From Chromatiales bacterium (GTDB taxonomy: Bacteria > Pseudomonadota > Gammaproteobacteria > SZUA-140), in the NCBI GenBank assembly GCA_031285245.1, contig JAITWN010000157.1:1-8072 (forward strand): a stretch of DNA of 8,072 nucleotides, written 5' to 3'. Below, piece after piece: positions 1-5,778 of the stretch. The notes beneath the pieces were generated by a model. The model was not told the DNA's origin. It worked only from the letters and a program-made list of their open reading frames with translations, and made no database searches. Every line of letters begins with the position of its first letter. Within the stretch, counting starts at the first letter, position 1. The translations under genes and the position numbers were made by a program.

Positions 1-440
1 CCGTTCATGGAATCAAGAACGCCGCGCGACTCCAGCGCACGCAGCAACACCACGGTACTGGCGCAGGACAATGACAAGCCGAAAACCAGTCCCGCACCAA
101 GACTCCAACCCCAGAGATGGGCGAGCGCCATGCCAAGCACGGTTGCCAACCCCATCTGCACTACCGCGCCGGGCAGAGCGATACGACGCACCGCCAGCAG
201 ATCATCGAGCGAGAAATGCAGGCCGACGCCAAACATCAGCAGCATGACGCCGATTTCTGACAACTGGGCAGCGATATCGAGATCGCCAACAATACCCGGC
301 GTATTCGGGCTGAGGACAATACCGGCAAATAGATAACCGACCAGCGCAGGCATTTTGATGCGTTCAGCAATGAAGCCGAAAATCAGCGCAAGGCCAAGGC
401 CGCCAGCAATCGTGGTGATCAGCGAGATATTGTGTGCCAT
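1..440 (-). CDS. ybaL: CPA2 family cation:proton antiporter, YbaL/KefB-like, N-terminal part
   Basis: Reading the minus strand from the ATG at 440-438 gives an open frame of 146 codons that leaves the window at base 1, so the protein is partial. It begins MAHNISLITTIAGGLGLALI and continues with hydrophobic segments and the motifs PALVGYLFAGIVLSP (about residues 31-45), LSEIGVMLLMFGVGLHFSL (60-78) and SCASTVVLLRALESRGVLDS (125-144). These closely resemble the amino end of E. coli YbaL (recalled: start MHHATPLITTIVGGL, then LLMFGVGLHFSLKDL and STASTVVLLRALEER). The family are inner-membrane monovalent cation:proton antiporters with a C-terminal NAD-binding TrkA-N domain, which would lie outside the window. 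The ATG was chosen because it aligns with the family start. No strong ribosome binding site precedes it; a TTG 30 bases upstream sits behind a GAGGCGGGG stretch and is an alternative. Transcribed divergently from tatD. Confidence 0.88.
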   Translation of the reverse strand, partial: MAHNISLITTIAGGLGLALIFGFIAERIKMPALVGYLFAGIVLSPNTPGIVGDLDIAAQLSEIGVMLLMFGVGLHFSLDDLLAVRRIALPGAVVQMGLATVLGMALAHLWGWSLGAGLVFGLSLSCASTVVLLRALESRGVLDSMN

Positions 441-611
441 ACCAACAGCATCAATTTCAGATGACAATCCCCGCCTCAAGAAGGCGCGCAACCGAACCGG
501 CGCGACTTTGGTGCGCCAGCCAGACTCCTAGAGATTCCGCGGGAGGACTTGGAAACGACGCACGCGCTTGGCATGCGTCATGCGGTCGGAATCCACTGAT
601 TTTCAATGCAT

Positions 612-628
612 TTGACGCCAGGCGTCAA
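612..628. promoter_or_regulatory. Palindrome TTGACGCC-A-GGCGTCAA, possible operator
   Basis: The sequence is an 8-bp perfect inverted repeat around a single A. Both arms begin with TTGACG when read 5' to 3' on their own strand, so each could serve as a -35 element for divergent transcription toward tatD (plus) and the antiporter (minus). A dyad overlapping two back-to-back -35 boxes would be a natural operator. A hairpin-terminator role is unlikely because the T tract starts 11 bases beyond the stem. Confidence 0.35.
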
Positions 629-640
629 GCGCCATAGACT
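612..640 (+). promoter_or_regulatory. Candidate promoter for tatD
   Basis: TTGACG at 612-617 (5 of 6 to the sigma-70 -35 consensus) is followed after 17 bases by TAGACT at 635-640 (4 of 6 to the -10 consensus). Initiation near 647 would give a leader of about 120 bases before the ATG at 767. The -10 is only moderate and the assignment is by eye. Confidence 0.3.
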
Positions 641-766
641 TTTTTTCTCGATCATTCCTGATCGTTCCCCGAATCACTCAGAAGTCTTGTCGTGTCGATC
701 ACCACGCACGCATCGGGCAAACGATCAAATATTCACCAAACAATTCCAGACTGGTATTTAAGAACA

Positions 767-1549
767 ATGCTGATCGACTCGCACTGCCATCTCGACCTGC
801 TCGATCTCGCGGCGCTCGGCGCGGATTTCGATGCCGTCATGGCTGAGGCCCACAGCAGGGACGTCGCGCACATGCTGTGCGTCTCCATTACGCTTGAGCA
901 GTTTCCGGACATGCTCGCTTTGGTGAAGCGTGTAGAAGGCGTTTATGCCTCAGTCGGAGTGCACCCGAACGAGCGCTCAGGCCGGGATCCAAGCACTGAA
1001 GAACTGATCGCGCTCGCGCGCGGGAGCGAGCGTATCGTGGCGATCGGAGAAACCGGACTCGATTATTTTCGCAGTAGCGGCGATATGGGTTGGCAGCAGG
1101 AACGCTTTCGTCGGCATATCGCGGCGGCGCGCAGCGCTGGATTGCCACTCATCGTACATATGCGCGATGCTACCGAAGACACGCTGCGCATCCTGCGCGA
1201 AGAGCGGGCAGAGGAGGCGGGGGGCGTGTTGCATTGTTTCACTGGCGATCTTGCTACCGCTGAAGCGGCGATGGAACTCGGATTCTATATTTCATTTTCA
1301 GGCATCGTGACTTTCTCCAGTGCGCGCACACTTCAAGAGGTCGCCAGGATCATCCCCGAAGACCGCATCCTGATGGAAACCGACTCACCGTATCTCGCGC
1401 CCGTTCCTTATCGCGGCAAGACCAATCAACCTGCATACGTACGTCATGTCGCTGAATTCATCGCCAAGCTGCGCGGCGTAAGCTATGAACACCTGGCCGC
1501 TGTCACCACGGCAAATTTCTTCAAACTCTTTGCGCGCGCAGCGCGCTGA
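767..1549 (+). CDS. TatD/YcfH-family metal-dependent hydrolase (DNase)
   Basis: Predicted 260-residue protein, the usual length for TatD/YcfH enzymes. These are TIM-barrel metallo-hydrolases with divalent-metal-dependent nuclease activity on DNA, generally cytoplasmic. The metal-binding set is complete: D4-SHCHLD with H6 and H8, GVHP with H66, the GETGLD motif with E95, H131 in IVHMRD, H156 in LHCFTG, and D206 in METDSPYLAP. The C-terminal segment (RGKTNQPAYVRHVAEFIA, then TTANFFKLF) is also typical. I chose ATG 767 because MLIDSHCHLD is the normal family start. The open frame extends back to a GTG at 692, adding 25 residues with no family similarity. The ribosome binding site is weak. The gene stands alone: divergent from the antiporter and converging with the aminotransferase, whose stop lies 23 bp away. 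It is not next to holB, a common neighbour of ycfH. The exact paralogue (tatD, ycfH or yjjV type) cannot be decided by eye. Confidence 0.93.
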   Translation: MLIDSHCHLDLLDLAALGADFDAVMAEAHSRDVAHMLCVSITLEQFPDMLALVKRVEGVYASVGVHPNERSGRDPSTEELIALARGSERIVAIGETGLDYFRSSGDMGWQQERFRRHIAAARSAGLPLIVHMRDATEDTLRILREERAEEAGGVLHCFTGDLATAEAAMELGFYISFSGIVTFSSARTLQEVARIIPEDRILMETDSPYLAPVPYRGKTNQPAYVRHVAEFIAKLRGVSYEHLAAVTTANFFKLFARAAR

Positions 1550-1572
1550 TGCTAAGCCGAGCGATTACTGAA

Positions 1573-2715
1573 TCAAAGCTCGCGCGCAAGCTGTAGCGCC
1601 CGCGAAAGCTGCGGGCGCTCCGTGTAGTAGTGCGGTGAATAACGAATGCCGCCACCGCGCAGCGCGCACTGCACTCCATGCAGGCGCAAGGCTTCATGGA
1701 GCACAGCACTATCCCGATCACGGCGCCGAAAAACCACAATACCGGATTGACGAGACGCAGCATGCGCAGAGAGCAGCTCCAGCTCCTCTGATTCATGGAT
1801 CAATGCGCTCATGAAAGCCGTGTTATCCAGAATGCGATGCTCGACTTCATCCATGCCAACCTCCAGCAGCAGGCCGAGACTCGCATGCAAACCGTGAATA
1901 CCCAGCATATTGGGACTGCCGCATTCGAAACGACGCGCGCTACGCGCAACTGTCCAGTCGCGACGTTCGAAATCCCCTGAGTGTTCCACCATGTGCCAGC
2001 CGTATTGCGTCAGCCGCAGCCGCTCGCGCAGCGCTGGCGTGGTATAGAAAATCGCTACGCCTTCCGGCCCCAGCATCCATTTGTGTCCATCGGCCACAAC
2101 AACGTCAGCTTGTATCGCTTGCACATCGGTGCGCAATGCGCCGATGCTCTGAATCGCATCGACGCAGAGCACGATGCCGCGGCACCGGCAGAAATTTCCT
2201 ATTCTTGCGAGATCAAGGCGCAGACCACTGGCATATTGCACAGAGCTAACAGCGAGGAGGCGAGTGCGCTCATCGACGAGATCAAAGAGCGCCTGCTCAG
2301 GATCATCAGTCATGCCAATCGCAGCACAGCGCAGCTCAACGCCCTCAGTAGCCAGTGACTCCCATACAATGCGATTGGATGGAAATTCCTGATCGACACT
2401 AACGATATTGTCACCCTGCTGCCAAGGAAAACCGTAAGCAATGAAAGAAAGTCCTTCCGAGGTATTCTTCAGCAGCGCGATGTCATCTGCATGTGGCGCG
2501 TTGATGAGGAGAGCAGCGAGCTCGCGCAGCTCTGATTCAATCCGCAGCCACTTCGGGTAAGCCAGCGAACCCTGCTGCTGATTTTCACGCGCGAAAGCAC
2601 ACACCGCATCCGCGCTGCGCCGCGGCCAGGGCGAAACTCCAGCATGATTGAGGTGAATGAGGCTCGGAAGGAGAGGGAACTCGACATCATCAGCAGGTGT
2701 GCACATAGGCGCCAT
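1573..2715 (-). CDS. Class V aminotransferase (PLP-dependent, cysteine desulfurase/kynureninase fold)
   Basis: Predicted 380 residues, full length for aminotransferase class V. PLP-binding features are all visible: the N-terminal LNHAGVSPWP (22-31, the family's NxAGxxP start), NTSEGL (84-89) for phosphate contact, SVQYASGLRLDL (158-169), VDAIQSIGALRTD (185-197) with the pyridine-contacting D186, and VADGHKWMLGPEGVAIFY (207-224) with the likely Schiff-base lysine K212. The end carries CALRGGGIRYSPHYYT (350-365), like the RxSPHxYN ending of non-IscS members. C350 sits roughly where SufS-type desulfurases place their catalytic cysteine, but the surrounding loop does not match, so desulfurase activity is not established. 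Substrate is unknown. Start ATG 2715 follows AAGGCGG with good spacing; ATG 2706 is a weaker alternative. It is the third gene of an operon with the response regulator and hybrid kinase, 35 bp after the kinase stop. Confidence 0.87.
   Translation of the reverse strand: MAPMCTPADDVEFPLLPSLIHLNHAGVSPWPRRSADAVCAFARENQQQGSLAYPKWLRIESELRELAALLINAPHADDIALLKNTSEGLSFIAYGFPWQQGDNIVSVDQEFPSNRIVWESLATEGVELRCAAIGMTDDPEQALFDLVDERTRLLAVSSVQYASGLRLDLARIGNFCRCRGIVLCVDAIQSIGALRTDVQAIQADVVVADGHKWMLGPEGVAIFYTTPALRERLRLTQYGWHMVEHSGDFERRDWTVARSARRFECGSPNMLGIHGLHASLGLLLEVGMDEVEHRILDNTAFMSALIHESEELELLSAHAASRQSGIVVFRRRDRDSAVLHEALRLHGVQCALRGGGIRYSPHYYTERPQLSRALQLAREL
1595..1619. repeat. GC-rich inverted repeat in the tatD/aminotransferase convergence zone
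   Basis: AGCGCCCGC (1595-1603) and GCGGGCGCT (1611-1619) form a perfect 9-bp stem with a 7-base loop. It lies inside the last codons of the aminotransferase, just past the tatD stop. It may slow or end transcription from tatD, but no T tract follows on either strand, so I do not call it an intrinsic terminator. Confidence 0.35.
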
Positions 2716-2750
2716 TGTAGCCGCCTTTGAACATCGCAGCTAAACAAGCC

Positions 2751-4256
2751 TTAAACCTGCGGTTTTCCCATTTGCTCGATATAAACATCGATGCGAGCAA
2801 GTTGCCGCGCGATGGCGTCGGCATCATCCGTGCAGACCAGCGCTTGCTCAAACTCGGCGACTGCTTCACAGATCTCTCGCAAGCCAAAATATCCGGCCAC
2901 GCCTTTAAGCTCATGAGCAAGATGTGGCAGCAATTTGAAATCACCTGCAGCAAGCACGGTGGAAATACGCTGCCGCTGCTCGATGACAGCGCTGATGAGA
3001 CGCGGGCGCATCAAATCACTCAGCTTTGAGCAGCCGGTTTCAAAACCGCGTATCGATTCAGATTCAATCCGCCTGTCTGCGCACAGACGGCGGATCGTCT
3101 GCCAGAGTTTATTCGCATCAAGCGGCTTGGTCAGATAGGCATCGACCTCTTTACCCAGGCGGTCGCTGAAAAAAGTGTCGGCGGTGAAGACAACGATCGG
3201 CGCCGTCCTCTTCGACAGACGCAAGCAGCGCGCGACTTCAGCCCCGTCCATATCAAGTAGATGTAAATCGAGAATGATGAGATCGAATGCCTGCAACTGA
3301 CTGCGAGCAAGCGCATCGTTGCCGTTCTCGACTTCGGTAACCTCGATACCAGCCGAGCGCAAAAGCCGCGTTAGCAGCTCACGATTGAACTCGCTGTCTT
3401 CCGCCAGTAGTACGCGCAGGCCTTTAAATTCAGAATACTCGCCTCCGATCAGCGCGAAATCCAGATCAGGATTCAACGCCTCAGCCTTATCAGGCGCCGC
3501 GCAGATAAGTGTGAACCAGAACGTCGCTCCCTCACTAGGCTGGCTGATCACACCTACTTTTCCGCCCCAAAGCTGAACTAACTTAGAAACAATAGCGAGC
3601 CCGAGACCAGTTCCACCGTAGCGACGCGAGATAGAGGCATCGGCCTGTTGAAATGAGGTGAAAATACGATTGCATGCTTCGGGCGCGATACCAATACCGG
3701 TATCGATGATGCGAATTTCTATCTCTGCATGTGCATTCTGTATGCCCGCGCTTGAAACACTGACCCTGACACTACCGCAGTCAGTAAACTTGATAGCATT
3801 GCTCAGCAGATTGATGAGAACCTGCCCAATCCGAGTAGAATCCCCAATGAGCCTGGTCGGCACATCGGGATCGATGGTCAGTGTCAGTTCAAGCTGTTTG
3901 CTGAGCGCCTCTGGCGCCAGCATGCAGAGCACATCTTCAATACTGCGGCGAAGATCAAACTCGATCGCTTCGAGTTGAACGGCACCAGATTCCAGTCGCG
4001 AGAAACACAGCGTGTCATCAACCATCCGTAATAACAGGCTAGAAGTATTGTGGATGATACGAACGTAATTGAGCTGTTCCGCGCTGAGCCCGGATCGCTC
4101 CAGCATTTCGCTGTAACCCAGAATGACATTGATAGGCGCCCGAATCTCATGGCTCATGTTGGCAAGGAAATTAGCCTTTTCCTCGCCAGCGGTAGATATT
4201 TCATCACGCGCAGCGAGAACCACATCAAACCACCTGGAAAGACCCTTAGCGCTCAT
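2751..4256 (-). CDS. Soluble hybrid histidine kinase, HisKA-HATPase-REC-HPt, no sensor domain
   Basis: Predicted 501-residue phosphorelay kinase. Order: short N-terminal helix (1-25, possibly coiled coil); HisKA with NFLANMSHEIRAP, phospho-histidine H36; HATPase_c with N-box LINLLSNAIKF (147-157, N153), G1 box DTGIGI (D185) and G2 box GGTGLGLAIV (214-223); receiver domain from about 279 with acidic pair E286/D287, phospho-acceptor D330 in ILDLHLLDMDG, T358 and K377 in YLTKP; and a C-terminal HPt domain with HLAHELKGVAGYFG, phospho-histidine H448. This is the catalytic order of GacS/BarA/ArcB kinases, but there is no transmembrane segment, HAMP, PAS or GAF, so the input must come from a partner or from within the cytoplasm. 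Its ATG overlaps the TGA of the preceding response regulator (ATGA, 4253-4256), which implies translational coupling. The likely relay is H36 to D330 to H448 to D55 of the regulator; that partnership is inferred from the operon. Confidence 0.93.
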   Translation of the reverse strand: MSAKGLSRWFDVVLAARDEISTAGEEKANFLANMSHEIRAPINVILGYSEMLERSGLSAEQLNYVRIIHNTSSLLLRMVDDTLCFSRLESGAVQLEAIEFDLRRSIEDVLCMLAPEALSKQLELTLTIDPDVPTRLIGDSTRIGQVLINLLSNAIKFTDCGSVRVSVSSAGIQNAHAEIEIRIIDTGIGIAPEACNRIFTSFQQADASISRRYGGTGLGLAIVSKLVQLWGGKVGVISQPSEGATFWFTLICAAPDKAEALNPDLDFALIGGEYSEFKGLRVLLAEDSEFNRELLTRLLRSAGIEVTEVENGNDALARSQLQAFDLIILDLHLLDMDGAEVARCLRLSKRTAPIVVFTADTFFSDRLGKEVDAYLTKPLDANKLWQTIRRLCADRRIESESIRGFETGCSKLSDLMRPRLISAVIEQRQRISTVLAAGDFKLLPHLAHELKGVAGYFGLREICEAVAEFEQALVCTDDADAIARQLARIDVYIEQMGKPQV

Positions 4257-4921
4257 GCTGACGACAGGCCAAGTCGCTGCGCGACTAGTACTGCCTGAAT
4301 GCGGTTGGAAACACCGAGCGCTCTCAGAATGGCTGTGACATGAACCTTGATAGTGCTTTCGGTAATGCCGAGCTGGCGAGAGATATCTTTATTGGTTTTA
4401 CCACGGGTCATGAGTTGTAACACTTCATATTGGCGCTGCGTGAGTTGCGCCAGCACGCGCTCAGTAGTCACCGGCTGATCAGAGCCAACAGAGAACGAGG
4501 GATAATCAAGTCTGTCTGACACCACCGAAGTCAGCTCAGGCGGGACATAGATGCCGCCCGATAACACCAATTGCAATGCACCTAGAATAACGCCGTGATC
4601 CGTCATCTTTGAAAGAAAACCGGATGCGCCACATTCAAGCAGCTTATGCACCAGCGTAAGGTCGCTGGAGCCAGAAAGAACCACCACAGGAATATTGGGA
4701 TGATGTTCGTAAAGCTCAGAGACAAGCACAAAGCCATTCGTCTCGGGCATGAAATAGTCGAGTAGAATCAGATCTAGATCAGGATAGTCCGCAACTGCCT
4801 GCAAAACCTGGGTGCCATCCATGGCTTCAACGATGGAAAGCCCTTCAAAAGCGCTTTCCAACGTGTATCTTAGACCTTCGCGGATGAGGCGATGATCATC
4901 AGCAACAAGGAACTTCAACAT
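4253..4921 (-). CDS. NarL/LuxR-family response regulator
   Basis: Predicted 222-residue DNA-binding response regulator. The receiver domain spans about 1-120: acidic pair D8/D9 in LVADDH, phospho-acceptor D55 in LILLDYFMP, S83 in the VVVLSGSS strand and K105 in GFLSKM. A LuxR-type helix-turn-helix covers about 160-210 (LTQRQYEVLQLMTRGKTNKDI followed by TESTIKVHVTAILRALGVSNR). I chose ATG 4921 because MLKFLVADDH is the standard receiver start and gives the usual length. A GGGAGG lies only one base before it, which is unusually close. The frame stays open upstream to a TTG at 4969, so an N-terminal extension of up to 16 residues is possible. It is the first gene of the operon with the hybrid kinase and is its likely output. 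The targets are unknown; GacA/UvrY-like function is suggested only by the kinase architecture. Confidence 0.92.
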   Translation of the reverse strand: MLKFLVADDHRLIREGLRYTLESAFEGLSIVEAMDGTQVLQAVADYPDLDLILLDYFMPETNGFVLVSELYEHHPNIPVVVLSGSSDLTLVHKLLECGASGFLSKMTDHGVILGALQLVLSGGIYVPPELTSVVSDRLDYPSFSVGSDQPVTTERVLAQLTQRQYEVLQLMTRGKTNKDISRQLGITESTIKVHVTAILRALGVSNRIQAVLVAQRLGLSSA

Positions 4922-5008
4922 GCCTCCCAAGCCATCTTTTTGTTTTTGCACCAGCGATATCACTGTCAATTGATTTCAAAAGCTGAGGAAAGCTCTTTTT
5001 TTCATTGT

Positions 5009-5037
5009 CTTAGAATCTGCCACGCTTAGTAATACAA
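5009..5037 (-). promoter_or_regulatory. Weak candidate promoter for the response-regulator operon
   Basis: On the minus strand TTGTAT (5037-5032) and TCTAAG (5014-5009) are spaced by 17 bases in an AT-rich stretch upstream of the regulator. Matches to sigma-70 boxes are 3 of 6 and 4 of 6, so this is only a position suggestion. The -35 falls between the arms of the 5025-5050 inverted repeat. Confidence 0.2.
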
Positions 5038-5050
5038 CTAACGTACTAAG
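5025..5050. repeat. Inverted repeat CTTAGTA-N12-TACTAAG, possible operator
   Basis: Two perfect 7-bp arms (5025-5031 and 5044-5050) flank a 12-base spacer between the response-regulator start and the dif site. The arm spacing puts the half-sites 19 bp centre to centre, close to two helical turns, which fits a dimeric regulator. It could be an autoregulatory site for the adjacent regulator, but nothing in the sequence proves this. Confidence 0.35.
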
Positions 5051-5066
5051 TAGAGCATATTCTGCT

Positions 5067-5094
5067 GATGCGCATAATATGTATTATGTTAAAT
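5067..5094 (+). other. dif: dif site (XerC/XerD recombination site), chromosomal dif or phage attachment copy
   Basis: The 28 bases have the 11-6-11 structure of bacterial dif: XerC arm GATGCGCATAA (5067-5077), central region TATGTA (5078-5083), XerD arm TTATGTTAAAT (5084-5094). From memory, E. coli dif is GGTGCGCATAA, TGTATA, TTATGTTAAAT: the XerD arm is identical, the XerC arm differs at one base and the centre at two. dif is where XerCD, activated by FtsK, resolves chromosome dimers at the terminus, and is also the insertion target of integrase-less filamentous phages. The site lies in an AT-rich gap and ends one base before the first possible start codon of the brnA-like gene. A filamentous-phage replication gene fragment lies about 0.4-0.7 kb to the right. 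I found no second copy in the window. Confidence 0.9.
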
Positions 5095-5095
5095 A

Positions 5096-5377
5096 TTGTC
5101 CGCCGTCCACAGGACGAAGCCGCCGGTGTTGAGCGCCGAGCAAAAGGCCCGGCTGGATGCTATAGCTGCGATGCCTGATGAGCAGATCGACTACAGCGAC
5201 GCGCCTAGCCTGCCTGATGCGGTCTGGATGAAGGCGGCGGAGTTGCCGCACAACAAGCAGCAAATCACGCTGCGTATCGATGCCGAAGTGCTGGAATACT
5301 TCAAAGGCACGGGAAAACGGTACCAGTCCCGCATCAATGCCGTACTGCGCTCCTACGTCGAGGCGCACACGAAATAA
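5096..5377 (+). CDS. brnA: Orphan BrnA-type antitoxin (ribbon-helix-helix)
   Basis: Predicted 93-residue protein resembling BrnA antitoxins of type II BrnT/BrnA systems. The N-terminal half (KPPVLSAEQKARLDAIAAMP, then DEQIDYSDAPSLPD, to about residue 41) is the toxin-facing part; the C-terminal KQQITLRIDAEVLEYFKGTG, then KRYQSRINAVLRSYVEAH (54-91), is the DNA-binding ribbon-helix-helix. In a normal system brnT lies immediately upstream and its product is an RNase neutralised by BrnA, which also represses the operon. Here no brnT frame exists upstream; the preceding bases are the dif site. The first available start is TTG 5096 with no ribosome binding site, and an in-frame stop at 5090-5092 blocks extension. 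Family-like residues begin right after it (SAVHRTKPP), so TTG is possible; GTG 5126 behind AGGACG is an alternative. TATTAT at 5082-5087 inside dif could act as a -10 for a near-leaderless transcript. The gene may be silent, or may protect against related toxins. Confidence 0.8.
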   Translation: MSAVHRTKPPVLSAEQKARLDAIAAMPDEQIDYSDAPSLPDAVWMKAAELPHNKQQITLRIDAEVLEYFKGTGKRYQSRINAVLRSYVEAHTK

Positions 5378-5386
5378 CCATCACGG

Positions 5387-5433
5387 CGGCGGGTGTCGCG
5401 GCGCTCGCAAACTCGCGCTCGCGTCACCCGCCG
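5387..5433. repeat. Long GC-rich hairpin after brnA
   Basis: CGGCGGGTG (5387-5395) pairs perfectly with CACCCGCCG (5425-5433). After a T/T mismatch the stem continues with CGCG (5397-5400) pairing CGCG (5420-5423), closing a GC-rich loop. It starts ten bases after the brnA stop and its right arm overlaps the 3' end of the truncated replication gene. No T tract follows on either strand. It may be a phage transcription terminator or a replication/packaging-type hairpin left by the element; the role is inference. Confidence 0.5.
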
Positions 5434-5774
5434 TCAGACTGGCCCTGACCGCCCCAGAAGCCCCGATTAGACCAAGCGGCGGATAAGTACGGCGCTGGCG
5501 GCGTGTAAGCATAAGGCAGGGGTGCTACAAAGACTGTGCAACCATCCCCGATCACACGCGCAGGACTTCCTTGCAACCAAAAATCGCTCATGGTTCTGCA
5601 CGCGATCTGGTGACTGTCCGACCGGACCGAATCCCATGCTGCTGTTTCCCATTTCACAGCTCCCGTAGAGGTATCAATCCGAAAAATACGGTCGTTCAAT
5701 GCCAACACTCTTGCCCTTGCCTCATCGCCCAGCAGGTCAAGGGGCACCCGGGCTGTCACCCAATCGATCAGCAC
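5424..5774 (-). pseudogene. Truncated filamentous-phage (inovirus) gpII/X-type replication initiation protein
   Basis: From GTG 5774 the frame encodes 116 residues. Residues 1-82, beginning (M)LIDWVTARVPLDLL and running through RIFRIDTSTGAVKWETAAWDS to WLQGSPARVIGDGCTVF, resemble the N-terminus of phage/plasmid replication proteins of the II/X family. The conserved [S/N]PA[R/K]xxxGxNxF signature corresponds to ASPAKVLQGHNVF of M13/f1 gpII (recalled). In inoviruses this protein nicks the plus-strand origin to start rolling-circle replication. The usual length is about 350-420 residues. Here similarity stops at F82 (about base 5529); the last 34 residues are a low-complexity Pro/Gly tail and the nickase domain with its catalytic tyrosine is missing. 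It is therefore a 5' fragment fused to unrelated sequence and presumably non-functional. The open frame continues upstream to a GTG at 5873, but that part is a shifted reading of the lipoprotein frame at 5877-5779. Assignment is from remembered family motifs, without a search. Confidence 0.68.
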
Positions 5775-5778
5775 CGCT

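Larger units (their letters stand above)
441..766. other. Divergent intergenic region between ybaL-like gene and tatD
   Basis: This 326-bp gap separates two divergent starts. I see no convincing gene: the open frames at 434-637 (plus) and the 5' extension of tatD from GTG 692 show no recognisable protein and no ribosome binding site. It does hold a 17-bp palindrome (612-628), a seven-T tract (640-646), and a pair of near-identical 9-bp words ten bases apart (650-658 and 660-668). Regulatory signals for both flanking genes are expected here. Confidence 0.6.

Noticed and set aside
434..637. 67-residue plus-strand open frame between the antiporter and tatD
   Set aside because: No ribosome binding site, no recognisable protein, partly antisense to the antiporter start, and it runs through the palindrome; treated as chance.
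629..650. Seven-T tract as part of a Rho-independent terminator
   Set aside because: The nearest stem ends 11 bases before the T tract and there is no gene upstream on the plus strand that would need it.
692..766. 25-residue N-terminal extension of TatD from GTG 692
   Set aside because: MLIDSHCHLD at 767 is the standard family start; the extension has no similarity and no ribosome binding site.
4922..4969. TTG 4969 as start of the response regulator, and its TTGACA as a -35 box
   Set aside because: The receiver domain begins at ATG 4921. The perfect TTGACA on the minus strand has no -10 at 15-18 bases (only A-rich, CA-containing sequence), so it is probably chance.
4970..5066. Remnant of brnT upstream of brnA
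   Set aside because: The AT-rich sequence contains stops in all plus frames and nothing resembling the BrnT C-terminus.
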